From Pseudomonadales bacterium (GTDB lineage: Bacteria > Pseudomonadota > Gammaproteobacteria > Pseudomonadales > Azotimanducaceae), in the NCBI GenBank assembly GCA_019634925.1, contig JAHCAL010000006.1, positions 186,001 through 250,000 on the forward strand: DNA of 64,000 nucleotides, read 5' to 3'. The position numbers and the translations under genes are program-made. Of the stretch, positions 16,754 through 25,854 are shown piece after piece (positions within the stretch are counted from its first letter, which is position 1; each line of letters opens with the position of its first letter). The notes below the pieces were generated by a model, which saw only the letters and a program-made list of their open reading frames with translations, was not told where the DNA came from and made no database searches.

Positions 16754-17620
16754 ATGAACTCCACGACCCTCGATTCCGCCCCCACCGCACGCGTCTTCGA
16801 CGCGACGGCCGCCACGTTCGAACAGGACGTGATCCTGCGATCGCGCGAAGTGCCCGTCCTGGTGGACTTCTGGGCGACCTGGTGCGCGCCGTGCAAGGCG
16901 CTCGGGCCGATCCTCGAAAAGCTCGCGGGCGAATACAACGGTGCGTTCCTGCTCGCCAAGGTGGACATCGACCGCGAGCAGCAACTCGCCGGTTATTTCC
17001 AGATCCGTTCGGTGCCGACCGTGCTGCTGCTCGCCGAAGGCCGCATCGCGGGTGGCTTTCCCGGCGCGCTGCCGGAAGGGCAGGTGCGGCGCTTCCTGGC
17101 CGAACACGGCATCGAACCGGGCGCGGCCGCCGCACCCGCGCCGGTCGTGGATGCGGCGGAAGCCCTCGCGCACGCGCGTGCCGCGGTGGCGGCGGCCCCG
17201 GACAAGCCGGAACTCAAACTGGACCTCGTGCTCGCGCTGGTGGCGATGGGCGAACACGCCGAGGCGGAGACGCTGCTCGAGGCGCTGCCGGCGAATCTCG
17301 GTACCGATCCGCGAGCCGCGCGCGCGCGTTCGCGGATCGCGCTGGCTCGGCTCGCGGCAGAAGCGCCGCCGCGCGCGGCGCTCGAACAGGCGCTGGCGGC
17401 CGATCCCGAAGATCATCGCGCCCGGCACCTGCTCGGTGTGCGTCTGGTGCTGGAAGGCGCGCCGGAGGTGGGCCTCGAGCACCTGCTGGAACTGCTGCGG
17501 CGCGCCCGCGGCTATGCTGACGGGCTGCCGCGCCGGGCGCTGGTCGACGCTTTCAACGTGGTCGAGGACGAAGATCTCGTCCGCGCGGTACGCCGGCGCA
17601 TGACCGCGCTGCTGTTCTAG
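16754..17620 (+). CDS. YbbN/CnoX-like thioredoxin with TPR domain
   Basis: The N-terminal thioredoxin domain carries WCAPC at about 43-47; the rest (about 130-288) is helical and TPR-like, ending in VRAVRRRMTALLF. This two-part layout and the 288-residue length match YbbN/CnoX, a chaperedoxin that protects folding proteins from oxidation and hands them to GroEL. E. coli CnoX has lost the active CxxC, while this copy keeps both cysteines and may be a working oxidoreductase. It lies 50 bp upstream of a D-aminoacylase-type gene, with no clear functional link. Confidence 0.85.
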   Translation: MNSTTLDSAPTARVFDATAATFEQDVILRSREVPVLVDFWATWCAPCKALGPILEKLAGEYNGAFLLAKVDIDREQQLAGYFQIRSVPTVLLLAEGRIAGGFPGALPEGQVRRFLAEHGIEPGAAAAPAPVVDAAEALAHARAAVAAAPDKPELKLDLVLALVAMGEHAEAETLLEALPANLGTDPRAARARSRIALARLAAEAPPRAALEQALAADPEDHRARHLLGVRLVLEGAPEVGLEHLLELLRRARGYADGLPRRALVDAFNVVEDEDLVRAVRRRMTALLF

Positions 17621-17669
17621 GAGTTGCGGAGCCGAACGGCGGGCAATCTGACGGCTGGGGAGGAAGGTG

Positions 17670-19361
17670 ATGGCATACGATCTGGTGATCCGCAACGGCA
17701 CGGTGGTCGACGGTTCGGGCGGCGCGGCGTACCGTGCCGACGTGGGTGTGCGGGACGGGCGCATCGCGGCCATCGGGCGGATCGACGAACGCGCGGCCCG
17801 TACGCTCGACGCCGAGGGCCACGTGGTGGCGCCGGGCTTCGTCGACGGCCATACCCACATGGACGCCCAGGTATTCTGGGATCCGCTCGGTTCGTGTTCC
17901 TGTTACCACGGCGTCACCACCGCGGTCATGGGCAATTGCGGATTCACGCTCGCCCCCTGCCGGGCCGACGAAGCGGACCTGGTGTTCCGGAACCTCGAAC
18001 GCGCCGAGGATCTGAGCCGGGATGCCATGCTTGCCGGTATCCGGTGGAGCTGGGAGACGTTTCCCCAGTTTCTCGACACCGTCGAGGCACTGCCCAAGGG
18101 CATCAACTACGCCGGCTACATCGGTCATTCGGCGCTGCGCACGTACGTGATGGGCGAGCGGGCGTTCACCGCTGCCGCGACCGAGGACGACACGCGCCGC
18201 ATGTGCTCGCTGGTCAAGGAAGCGCTCGCGGCTGGTGCGATCGGGTTCTCGACCTCACGGACGTTCAACCACACCACGGCGGACGACCGTCCGGTCGCAA
18301 GCCGCCTCGCCGACTGGAACGAGGTGCGTGCCATCGTCAACGCGATGGGCGAGACCGGCAAGGGGGTCTTCGAACTCGCGGGCGAAGCACCCGGCCGCGA
18401 TCCGGGGCGCATTCGCGAGTACTTCGACCGGCTGCGTGACCTCGCGGTGGAGTCCGGCGTGCCACAGACCTGGGGCATGTTCAGCGCGCGCGTGGCGCCG
18501 GAACTGTGGCGGCCGTACTTCGACCTGCTGGACGAAACGGCTGCCGCCGGCGGACGTATGTACGCGCAGGTGCACAGCCGCGCACTCAACGTGCTGCTTT
18601 CGTTCGAGGCGCACACGCCATTCGACAAGTGGGACGTCTGGAAGGACGTCCGCGCGCTGCCGCTTGCCGAGCAGAAGGCGAAGCTCGCCGATCCGGCGCT
18701 CAAGGCGAAGCTGGTGGAGGTGGCGAGCCGGCCGTATACCGGTCCGCGGGTGGTCGGTGCCGAGGCGCGTCCGCCGGAGTGGGACTGGGTCTACCCGATG
18801 GCCGACATGGGTTTCGACAAGCCGTCCATGGCCGAGCTCGCGCGCGCCCGCGGCGTGCATCCGGTCGAGCTCATGATCGACCTCGCGCTCGAGCACGATT
18901 TCCGGATCTACTTCCGCCAGCCGATCGCCAACGAAAACCAGGACCACGTCCTCGAGATGATGCGCCATCCGCGCGCGCTGGTGACGTTCTCCGATTCGGG
19001 CGCGCACGTGGCGCAGATCATGGACAGTTCCCTGCAGACTCATCTGCTCGCCTACTGGGTACGCGAGAAGCAGGCGTTCACGCTGGAACAGGCGGTGCGG
19101 CGCATCACCTACGACACGGCGACGGTCTGGGGTCTGCATGACCGCGGCCTGATCCGCCGCGGACTCGCGGCGGACCTGGTGGTGTTCGACCCGGCGACCA
19201 TCGGCGCACGGCTGCCCGAAGTGGTACACGACCTGCCGGCAGGGGCCAAGCGCCTGAAGCAGACCGCAACCGGCATCCGCCACACGATCGTCAACGGCGA
19301 GGTGCTGCTGACCGACAACCAGCCGACCGGCGCGACGCCCGGCAGGCTGCTGCGCAGCTGA
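17670..19361 (+). CDS. N-acyl-D-amino-acid deacylase-type amidohydrolase
   Basis: A 563-residue zinc amidohydrolase of the D-aminoacylase group. It opens with YDLVIRNGTVVDGSGG, has the metal motif GFVDGHTHMDAQ, the GNCGFTLAP stretch whose Cys is a metal ligand in D-aminoacylases, and ends with ADLVVFDPATIG and a TIVNGEVLL strand, the usual beta-sandwich return. The FSDSGAHV motif late in the protein holds the catalytic Asp. I chose the ATG at 17670 behind GGGGAGGAAG; a GTG one codon earlier is possible. Proteins this long with DWVYPM-type inserts are often annotated only as amidohydrolase family, so the natural substrate may not be a D-amino acid. Confidence 0.8.
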   Translation: MAYDLVIRNGTVVDGSGGAAYRADVGVRDGRIAAIGRIDERAARTLDAEGHVVAPGFVDGHTHMDAQVFWDPLGSCSCYHGVTTAVMGNCGFTLAPCRADEADLVFRNLERAEDLSRDAMLAGIRWSWETFPQFLDTVEALPKGINYAGYIGHSALRTYVMGERAFTAAATEDDTRRMCSLVKEALAAGAIGFSTSRTFNHTTADDRPVASRLADWNEVRAIVNAMGETGKGVFELAGEAPGRDPGRIREYFDRLRDLAVESGVPQTWGMFSARVAPELWRPYFDLLDETAAAGGRMYAQVHSRALNVLLSFEAHTPFDKWDVWKDVRALPLAEQKAKLADPALKAKLVEVASRPYTGPRVVGAEARPPEWDWVYPMADMGFDKPSMAELARARGVHPVELMIDLALEHDFRIYFRQPIANENQDHVLEMMRHPRALVTFSDSGAHVAQIMDSSLQTHLLAYWVREKQAFTLEQAVRRITYDTATVWGLHDRGLIRRGLAADLVVFDPATIGARLPEVVHDLPAGAKRLKQTATGIRHTIVNGEVLLTDNQPTGATPGRLLRS

Positions 19362-19384
19362 TCGGCAGGGAGGACGCACGCAAC

Positions 19385-19600
19385 ATGAGCGCATACGGTA
19401 TCGCGCGGCAGCATGTGGAGGCAGCGCTCGCAGAGGCGACAGGCGAGGGCGTCGACGGCGACGTCGTATTGCGGGCCCTGCTGGCAACCCTGGCCGAGCG
19501 CTATCGCGAACTGAAGGGCACCGATGATCTGCGCGCGGTGCTGCAGTTCCAGCTCGACAACTGTCGCGGCGACGAAGACCACATGTTCATGCGGCCATGA
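19385..19600 (+). CDS. Small hypothetical helical protein
   Basis: This 71-residue acidic, all-helical protein starts 23 bp after the amidohydrolase stop and is probably in the same transcript. It has an alanine-rich N-terminal helix, LAERYRELKGTDDLRAVLQFQLDN in the middle and ends DHMFMRP. A GGGAGGA ribosome site precedes its ATG by a suitable distance, which supports it as a real gene. I do not recognise a family. Confidence 0.55.
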   Translation: MSAYGIARQHVEAALAEATGEGVDGDVVLRALLATLAERYRELKGTDDLRAVLQFQLDNCRGDEDHMFMRP

Positions 19601-19642
19601 ACACGGGCCGTCCGCGCGTGGGCGGAAGCGCGGGTCGCCGGC

Positions 19643-20845
19643 TCAGAAGGGCAGCAACCGGCGGCGCGTGCGTTCCTCGCGGGCCGGCTCGTTTTCGAAC
19701 TGGATCTCGAGCGTCACCGTGAAGCGCCAGTCGGCACGGCGCTCGCCGGTGAACTGGTCGACCGGCCAGGCGTGTTCGGGCTGTAGTTCGTAGAACAGCC
19801 ACGGGCGCAGAAACGCGCGCCGGTAGCGGAAATTGACGAAGTACTCGAGGGTCTCCCATTCCGGGCGCGTGCGGCCGACGGCGCCGAGCTCGCTGCGGAT
19901 CGCGGTCTTCTGGTCCAGCTGGCGGAAGGCGGTCGCGGCCGACTGCCATTCCACGCCGCTGGTCGCCTCGGACCAGGTGCCCTGGCCGGTGAGGCGCAGC
20001 TGCGTATCGTAGCCGGGATACCATTCCCAGTCGGCGCGGCTCGTCGTACCGAAGCCGTCGTCGGCTTCCCAGAAGGCGATCTGCGTAAAGCGTGCGAAGG
20101 TCTCGTCGGTCAGCTGGCGCACGTGCCGGTAGCGGGCGCGCGCCACCGGGTTGACCGAGCTGAAATTCGCCTTGATGGTGGCCTGCAGGTCGAACCGTGA
20201 GCGGTCGTCTTCGCGCAGGTTGTACCGCAATCCCACACGCGTGTCGTTCTGGCTGCCGTCGATGCGTGTGTCCGGTTCGAATTCGCCGCGTACGTCCTCG
20301 TCGCGCGTGACCAGCAGGCGCAGGCGCTCGGATGCACCCGGCAGGGAGATGTTGGCGTTCAGCCGAACACGGATGCGGTAGTCCTCGGTTTCGTCCCAGC
20401 GCACCTCGTTGCGCAGCCGGAAGAAAGTGCCGACCGGCGTTTCCTCGAGGGCGCGATCGTCACCGAAGAAGCCGTCGAACCAGGCCGCGGGTTCGCACAG
20501 GCGGCGGTTCAGGTAGGAGTGCGTGCGGTCCAGCCAGCTGTCTGGATGGTTCTCTGCGTCGCGACAGGAGATCTCCATGAGCTGGTCGCGCTGGACTTCG
20601 CCTTCGGAGCGCACCCGCGCCTCGGTCGTCGAACCGTCGGCCGGTGGGCCGTTCGTCGCCAGGTTGTCCGTCGCCAGGCGTTCGGTCGCCAGGCTTTCGG
20701 TCGACGGGGTCCCGGAAGCCTCCGTGCCGACCGCTGGAAACGGCAGCAGCGCGAGCAGCCAGAGCAGTGCGGTCCGGCAACGCATCGCGCCGCGCGCTGC
20801 CTGCGGGGACCTCAGCACCCGGGGTGTTCCATTCCGCTTCGACAT
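19643..20845 (-). CDS. Outer-membrane beta-barrel protein, function unknown
   Basis: The protein has a signal peptide (MRCRTALLWLLALLPFPAVG, residues 21-40 from the chosen start), a low-complexity linker with LAT repeats, then alternating polar/aromatic strands such as YRIRVRLNANISLP, TRVGLRYNLRED and LRPWLFYELQPEHA, ending in a terminal Phe typical of BamA-recognised barrels. Total about 400 residues from the ATG at 20845; the internal ATG at 20785 that directly starts the signal peptide is just as likely. The pre-barrel part has two cysteines (SCRDAENHPD and RRLCEPAAW) that may pair. It is divergent from the secreted hypothetical gene at 20938. No specific ligand is predicted. Confidence 0.65.
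   Translation of the reverse strand: MSKRNGTPRVLRSPQAARGAMRCRTALLWLLALLPFPAVGTEASGTPSTESLATERLATDNLATNGPPADGSTTEARVRSEGEVQRDQLMEISCRDAENHPDSWLDRTHSYLNRRLCEPAAWFDGFFGDDRALEETPVGTFFRLRNEVRWDETEDYRIRVRLNANISLPGASERLRLLVTRDEDVRGEFEPDTRIDGSQNDTRVGLRYNLREDDRSRFDLQATIKANFSSVNPVARARYRHVRQLTDETFARFTQIAFWEADDGFGTTSRADWEWYPGYDTQLRLTGQGTWSEATSGVEWQSAATAFRQLDQKTAIRSELGAVGRTRPEWETLEYFVNFRYRRAFLRPWLFYELQPEHAWPVDQFTGERRADWRFTVTLEIQFENEPAREERTRRRLLPF
20640..20705. repeat. Degenerate 15-bp tandem repeat inside the barrel gene
   Basis: A unit close to gttcgtcgccaggtt repeats about four times and encodes the ES-LATE-RLATD-NLATN stretch right after the signal peptide. The unit is a multiple of three, so copy-number change would alter only linker length. 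Confidence 0.6.
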
Positions 20846-20937
20846 GTCACTGGGAGGACTTCCATGACGGTGGAGGATAACAGCATACGGGGGGCACGGA
20901 TGCGCGGGCGGGAACGGATCCATAGAATGCCGCTCCA

Positions 20938-21996
20938 ATGAGTGTGATCGAGTCATCCTGCTGCATGCCTGTCCAACACGTCCGCCGGGTCCGCGGCGCT
21001 TGGCGAGGCGCGTTCCGTTCCGCAATCCTGTGGCTGTGCCTCTGGTTGGGCGTGGCATACGCGGCTGCTGAAGCGTGTGCTTCCACCGCAGGCGCGCTCG
21101 CGCCGGGCAGGACCGTGGCGCCGACGTTCGATCCGGTCTGTGTGCCGTGGAGCGAAGCCCGCTACCGCGCGCAGAAGCTCTTCATGACCGTGGAGCTCGA
21201 CGTGTCGGCGCGCGTCCTGGCGCGGCTCGAGGCAGGGCGCCTGCTCGCGGTGGGAGACCTGCCGGCCATCCTGCCCGGCGAACGGACGCTGGCGCTCGAG
21301 GTGGTGACTCGAGGGCCCGGCAGGCGCAGCCTGCGCGGCGAACTGCTGCTCGATGCCTACACCGGTGCGGCGCTGCAGTATTCGAGCCTGCGTGACCCGT
21401 CGCCGCGCTATCGCATCTACCGGTTCACCGAGACCGGACCGATGCGGCAGACCGCGAAGCCGCTCGCAGCGGAGCGGGGTCTCGCGCCGGCGCAATGGTC
21501 CGACGTCGAATCCCGACTGCGCGCCTATGCGGGCGGGCCCGTGCAGGAACCGGTGCTCGAGGTCACCACGCTGCTCTATCTGCTGGCGGCGAGCAGGCTC
21601 GACGCGCCCGGTGATCTTCTGCGCGTCAACGGGTATGCAACGTCGGCGGACGAACTGTACCGGGTCGACGCCGAGGTCGGCGAGCGGGTGAGGCTCGCGG
21701 TGGATTACCAGGTAAGCGGCCACGGCGCGCAGGAGCGGCACCGGTCGACGGTTGCCGCACTGCCGATCCGGGTCGCCGGACACAGCCGCGAGCCGGGTGC
21801 CGATGGCGCCGGCTTCGATATCCTCGGCCTGCACGATGTCGAGTTCGTGCTGGACCCCGTCGACCGGGTCATCGTCGCGGTACGGGCCCGTATGCCGACG
21901 GTCGGCGGCGTGGAATTCCAGTTGCGGGAGCTGGTGCGGCGCAGCGTCCCCGCCCGCTGTGGAACGCACGGACCGCGGTCCGCCGCCGCCGGTTAG
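20938..21996 (+). CDS. Secreted or envelope hypothetical protein
   Basis: The first 45 residues hold a basic region and the hydrophobic SAILWLCLWLGVAYAAAEA, a Sec signal peptide. The mature part (about 305 residues) is rich in strands, with VELDVSARVLARL, LEVVTRGPGRRSLRGELLLD and VRLAVDYQVSG, and a repeated Arg/Asp pattern that could form a beta-sandwich or lipid-binding fold. I do not recognise a family. It is divergent from the outer-membrane barrel gene 92 bp away, which suggests joint work in the envelope. The ATG at 20938 is chosen; an ATG at codon 10 gives a shorter n-region. Confidence 0.6.
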   Translation: MSVIESSCCMPVQHVRRVRGAWRGAFRSAILWLCLWLGVAYAAAEACASTAGALAPGRTVAPTFDPVCVPWSEARYRAQKLFMTVELDVSARVLARLEAGRLLAVGDLPAILPGERTLALEVVTRGPGRRSLRGELLLDAYTGAALQYSSLRDPSPRYRIYRFTETGPMRQTAKPLAAERGLAPAQWSDVESRLRAYAGGPVQEPVLEVTTLLYLLAASRLDAPGDLLRVNGYATSADELYRVDAEVGERVRLAVDYQVSGHGAQERHRSTVAALPIRVAGHSREPGADGAGFDILGLHDVEFVLDPVDRVIVAVRARMPTVGGVEFQLRELVRRSVPARCGTHGPRSAAAG

Positions 21997-22002
21997 CCTC
22001 GA

Positions 22003-23142
22003 CTAAAGCGCGTCGAGCGCCGCCTCGAGCGCCGCGCACGCCCCGGCCACGTCGCGCAGCTTGTCGAGCCCGAAGAGCCCGATCCGGAACGTGCGGAAGT
22101 CCGCCGGCTCGTCGCACATGAGCGGTACGCCCGCCGCGATCTGTAGTCCATGCGCGAGGAATTTGCGGCCGTTCTGGATGTCCGGGTCGGTGGTGTAGCT
22201 CACCACGACGCCGGGCGCCTCGAAGCCGGGCGCCGCGACACTCGCGAAGCCGCGTGAGCGCAGCATGGCGCGCACACGCATGCCGAGTTCGAGTTGCGCC
22301 TCGCGCGCCGTGTCGAAGCCGAGTGCGGCGGTCTCCTGCATGACGTTGCGCAGCGCCCGCAGCCCGTCGGTCGGCATGGTGGCGTGATAGGCGTGGCCGC
22401 CGTTCTCATAGGCTTCCATGATGGTGAGCCACTTGCGCAGGTCGCAGGCGAAGCTCGTGCTGGTGGTTTCCTCGATCCGGGCGCGGGCAGCCTCACTCAG
22501 CATGACGAGGCCCGCGCAGGGCGGCCCGCTCCAGCCTTTCTGTGGTGCACTGATCAGGATGTCGACGCCGGTCGCGGCCATGTCGACCCAGATCGTGCCG
22601 GACGCGATGCAATCGAGCACGAACAGTCCGCCGACCGCGTGCACGGCGTCGGCCACGGCGCGCAGGTAGTCGTCGGGCAGCAGCATGCCCGACGACGTCT
22701 CGACGTGTGGCGCGAATACCAGCTCGGGTCGCTCGGCACGGATCGTCGCGACCACCGACTCGATCGAAGGTGGTGCGAACGGCGCGGGGGCCGCCGAGCC
22801 GGACGGTCCGGCCTGGACGGGCTGTGCCTTCAGCACCGTCGCGCTGGACGGGATCGCGCCCATCTCGAAGATCTGGGTCCACCGGTAGCTGAACCAGCCG
22901 TTGCGGATGACCAGGCAGCGCCGGCCGGTGGCGAACTGCCGCGCGACGGCTTCCATGCCGAACGTGCCGCTGCCGGGTACCACCACGGCAGCACGAGCGC
23001 CGTAGACCGATTTCAGCGTCCCCGAGATGTCACGCATCACCTGCTGGAAGGACAGCGACATGTGATTGAGCGCGCGATCGGTGTAGACCACGGAAAATTC
23101 GCGCAATCCTTCCGGATCGACTTCGGGGCGCAGGCCGGGCAT
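22003..23142 (-). CDS. Class V aminotransferase (alanine-glyoxylate type)
   Basis: A PLP-dependent class V aminotransferase of 379 residues. The Schiff-base lysine is K202 in SAPQKGWSG, with the cofactor Asp at about 177 in LFVLDCIASG and the phosphate-binding PGSGTFGME near 56-64. ETSSGMLLPD resembles alanine-glyoxylate and 2-aminoethylphosphonate transaminases. The start ATG is preceded by GAGGGA; a longer open frame upstream has no good start. Convergent with the secreted gene and divergent from ribB. It could serve glyoxylate or serine metabolism; substrate specificity is not readable. Confidence 0.85.
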   Translation of the reverse strand: MPGLRPEVDPEGLREFSVVYTDRALNHMSLSFQQVMRDISGTLKSVYGARAAVVVPGSGTFGMEAVARQFATGRRCLVIRNGWFSYRWTQIFEMGAIPSSATVLKAQPVQAGPSGSAAPAPFAPPSIESVVATIRAERPELVFAPHVETSSGMLLPDDYLRAVADAVHAVGGLFVLDCIASGTIWVDMAATGVDILISAPQKGWSGPPCAGLVMLSEAARARIEETTSTSFACDLRKWLTIMEAYENGGHAYHATMPTDGLRALRNVMQETAALGFDTAREAQLELGMRVRAMLRSRGFASVAAPGFEAPGVVVSYTTDPDIQNGRKFLAHGLQIAAGVPLMCDEPADFRTFRIGLFGLDKLRDVAGACAALEAALDAL

Positions 23143-23323
23143 GGGTGAGTTCCCTCGGTTGTTCGGGTCCTGGCGGACGATGCGCGCAGTATAGTCGCGC
23201 CAGAGCGTCAGGTCGGCAGGGTCGGGCAGGCTGGCGTCGCGTTCCTCGGTTCGATCCGCGCCGCCGGGGCGTGATATTCTTGCGCGCCGCTTCCGGCCTC
23301 CATTGTTGCAGCAGGTTGTTCCC

Positions 23324-24415
23324 ATGACTACGCAGTTCGATTCCATCGAGGATGCGCTGGCCGCCATCGCGGCCGGCGAGATGATCGTCGTCGTCGACGA
23401 CGACGACCGGGAGAACGAGGGCGACCTGATCATGGCGGCGAGCAAGGCCACGCCGGAAAAGGTGGCCTTCATGATCCGCCACACGAGCGGGATTCTCTGT
23501 ACTCCGATCCTGGAGGAGCACGCGCGGCGCCTGCATCTCGAGCCGATGGTGGCACGCAACGACGCGCCGATGAGCACCGCGTTCACCGTCTCGATCGACT
23601 ATGCGCAGGGGCTGACTACCGGGATTTCCGCCGACGAGCGGGCAGCGACCGCCCAGGCGCTCGCCAACAGCAACGTCACCGCCGAGGATTTCGTACGCCC
23701 GGGTCACATCTTTCCGCTGGTCGCCCGGCAGGGCGGCGTGCTGGTGCGCTCCGGGCACACCGAGGCCGGTACCGACCTCGCCATGCTGGCCGGCTGCCCG
23801 CCGGTCGGACTGCTCGCGGAACTCGTGAACGACGACGGCACCGTGCAACGGCTGCCGCAGCTGCTCGAGTTCGCGAAGGTCCACAAGCTCAAGATCATCA
23901 CCATCGCCGACCTGATCAGCTACCGGCAGATCCGCGAACACCTGGTCGAGCGGACCAGTTCGTTTCGTATCCGCACCCGGATCGGCGAGGCGCAGGCGCA
24001 GGGCTACCGGACCCGGTTCGACGACGCCGAGCACATTGCGCTGGTCTTCGGTGATATCAGGGCCATGGATTCGGTACCGGTGCGCATCCACCGCGAAAAG
24101 CTGCTGGACGACGTATTCGGTCCGCAGTCCGAACACGCCTCGAGCCTGCTCGACGCGTCGCTCGACCGGATCGCCGAGCTCGGCGCGGGCGTGCTCATCT
24201 ACCTGCGTTCCGGCCACGTCGGTGTGCCCGTGGAAAAGCTCACCACGCAGACCAAGGAAGACCAGCGCCGCGCGCAGTGGCTCGAGATCGGTGTGGGCGC
24301 GCAGATCCTGCGTGACCTCGGCCTGTCCCGGATCCGTCTGATCGCCGGCCGCGAGGTCGATTACGTGGGCGTGAAAGGGTTCGGGCTCACGCTCGAGTCG
24401 ATCGAACTGCTCTGA
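23324..24415 (+). CDS. ribB: 3,4-dihydroxy-2-butanone-4-phosphate synthase with degenerate GTP cyclohydrolase II domain
   Basis: The N-terminal 205 residues are a complete RibB: DDDDRENEGD (about 25-34), TSGILC, the DFVRPGHIFPLVAR block and GHTEAGTDLA, which make the four-carbon precursor of riboflavin from ribulose 5-phosphate. The C-terminal half aligns with GTP cyclohydrolase II but reads RIHREKLLDDVFGPQSEHA where the active enzyme has three zinc-binding cysteines, so it should be inactive. Such RibBX proteins are common in Proteobacteria, which then need a separate ribA. No FMN riboswitch was recognised in the 181-bp upstream gap. Confidence 0.9.
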   Translation: MTTQFDSIEDALAAIAAGEMIVVVDDDDRENEGDLIMAASKATPEKVAFMIRHTSGILCTPILEEHARRLHLEPMVARNDAPMSTAFTVSIDYAQGLTTGISADERAATAQALANSNVTAEDFVRPGHIFPLVARQGGVLVRSGHTEAGTDLAMLAGCPPVGLLAELVNDDGTVQRLPQLLEFAKVHKLKIITIADLISYRQIREHLVERTSSFRIRTRIGEAQAQGYRTRFDDAEHIALVFGDIRAMDSVPVRIHREKLLDDVFGPQSEHASSLLDASLDRIAELGAGVLIYLRSGHVGVPVEKLTTQTKEDQRRAQWLEIGVGAQILRDLGLSRIRLIAGREVDYVGVKGFGLTLESIELL

Positions 24416-24457
24416 CGGCCCGGAGCCGCTGGGGGCCAGGCGTACCGGGCGCCCCGG

Positions 24458-24694
24458 CTAGCGGCGATAGCGGAACTCAGCCGCGCGGCCTTCCGGACCG
24501 ACGTAGACGACCCTGAGTTCGTGGCTGCGCTGGCCGCACACGCTGCAGCGCAGGCGCGGCCGGATGTCGGTGAGCGTGACGTCGGTGCCGAACCGTTCGA
24601 GCAGATGCGCGACCACGAGCGCTTCCATGCGTCCGCACGGCGGACACAGGGCATAGATCTCGAAACTGCCGGCCAGCTCGGAAACGCGTTGCAT
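24458..24694 (-). CDS. Small zinc-ribbon-like protein with two CxxC motifs
   Basis: This 78-residue protein has CPPCGRM and CSVCGQR motifs separated by about 30 residues, which fits a single structural zinc site. Its ATG overlaps the ATG of pdxA on the other strand (CATG), so the two starts share bases. It converges with ribB. I do not recognise a family; small proteins of this type may bind nucleic acid or another protein. Confidence 0.5.
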   Translation of the reverse strand: MQRVSELAGSFEIYALCPPCGRMEALVVAHLLERFGTDVTLTDIRPRLRCSVCGQRSHELRVVYVGPEGRAAEFRYRR

Positions 24695-25727
24695 GGTACT
24701 GGATGAATATACAGCAATCCCGCTCGCGCTGACGCTCGGTGACCCGGCCGGCATCGGACCGGAGGTGGCGGCCCGCGTGGTGGCCGCGCGCGCTGCAGGG
24801 GCGGGAACGGACGCACGTGCGGGCCTCCGGCCGTTGCTGCTGATCGGCCCCGGCTGGGCGCTCGAGGCCGGCGCGGCTGCTGCCGGGGTCGACCTGCCGC
24901 CATTGCAGGCGGTGCGTGACCCGCGCGAGGTCACCGCGCCGCTGGCGCTGCTCGATCTCGGCGATCCGCCGGGGGGCTTCCGCTTCGGCGTGGTGCAGGC
25001 GGCCTGTGGTGCGCTCGCGGTGCGTGCCGTCGAGACCGCGGCGCGGGCGTGCCTGGCGGGATGGGCGGCAGGACTCGTCACCTGTCCGATCCACAAGGAG
25101 GCGATCCACGCTGCCGGTTACGTCGACGACATCGGGCACCAGGAGATCCTGGCACGCCTCACCGGCGCCAGCGCGACCGCGACCATGCTGATGACGCCGG
25201 GGCTGCGGGTCGTGCATCTTTCCACCCACAAGTCGCTGGCCGACGCGGTGCGTTTCGTCACCCGCGACAACGTGCTCGGCCGATTGCGCCTCACCGCGAC
25301 GACGCTCGCGCGCTGGGGTCTGCCGGGCGCGCGGATCGCGGTCGCGGCACTGAACCCACACGGCGGTGAGGGGGGACTCCTCGGTCGCGAGGAACTCGAG
25401 GCGCTGGCGCCGGCGGTGGCGCTGGCGCGGCAGGAGGGCATCGACGCATCGGGACCCTGGCCGGCGGACTCGGTATTCAACCGCGCCATCGCCGGCGAAT
25501 TCGACGTCGTGCTCGCGCTCTACCACGACCAGGGCCACATCGCCATCAAGGTCCACGACTTTCATCGCAGCACGACGGCGACCCTCGGCATTCCGTTCGT
25601 ACGCACGTCGGTGGATCACGGTACCGCGTTCGACATCGCCGGGCGCGGGATCGCCGACCCGCAGAGCCTGGCGGCGGCGATCGATGCGGCCGAAGCCCTG
25701 CTCGACGGACGGCTCGCCACGCTCTGA
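24693..25727 (+). CDS. pdxA: 4-hydroxythreonine-4-phosphate dehydrogenase family
   Basis: The 344-residue enzyme matches PdxA, the NAD-dependent dehydrogenase of pyridoxal phosphate synthesis: TLGDPAGIGPEV at the N-terminus, CPIHKEAIHAAG, HLSTHKSLADA, ALNPHGGEGG and the metal-site YHDQGHIAIKV, then VDHGTAFDIAGRG. The three metal histidines lie in HQE, HGG and YHDQGH regions. The PdxA family also holds paralogues in catabolism (PdxA2), and no other pdx gene is nearby, so the B6 role is likely rather than certain. The start fits known PdxA N-termini but leaves the ribosome site inside the divergent gene. Confidence 0.85.
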   Translation: MVLDEYTAIPLALTLGDPAGIGPEVAARVVAARAAGAGTDARAGLRPLLLIGPGWALEAGAAAAGVDLPPLQAVRDPREVTAPLALLDLGDPPGGFRFGVVQAACGALAVRAVETAARACLAGWAAGLVTCPIHKEAIHAAGYVDDIGHQEILARLTGASATATMLMTPGLRVVHLSTHKSLADAVRFVTRDNVLGRLRLTATTLARWGLPGARIAVAALNPHGGEGGLLGREELEALAPAVALARQEGIDASGPWPADSVFNRAIAGEFDVVLALYHDQGHIAIKVHDFHRSTTATLGIPFVRTSVDHGTAFDIAGRGIADPQSLAAAIDAAEALLDGRLATL

Positions 25728-25838
25728 GTGCGCGCCTCTGGCGCGCCTGGCGCGGTATTCCCGCGCACGAGTGCGCGCCTCTGGCGCGCCTGGCGCGGAA
25801 CTCCCGCGCACGAGTGCGCGCCTTTGACGCGCCTGGGC
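25726..25838. repeat. 43-bp GC-rich tandem repeat, 2.6 copies
   Basis: Units begin at 25726, 25769 and 25812 with gagtgcgcgcct. The first two are nearly identical and the third is partial and more diverged. Each holds ctggcgcgcctggcgcgg, able to fold on itself. It lies between the convergent pdxA and LD-carboxypeptidase genes, with the first unit overlapping the pdxA stop. Confidence 0.8.
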
Positions 25839-25854
25839 TTGCACTCGGCGCCGT

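Noticed and set aside
23143..23323. FMN riboswitch upstream of ribB
   Set aside because: No RFN-like conserved helices were recognised.
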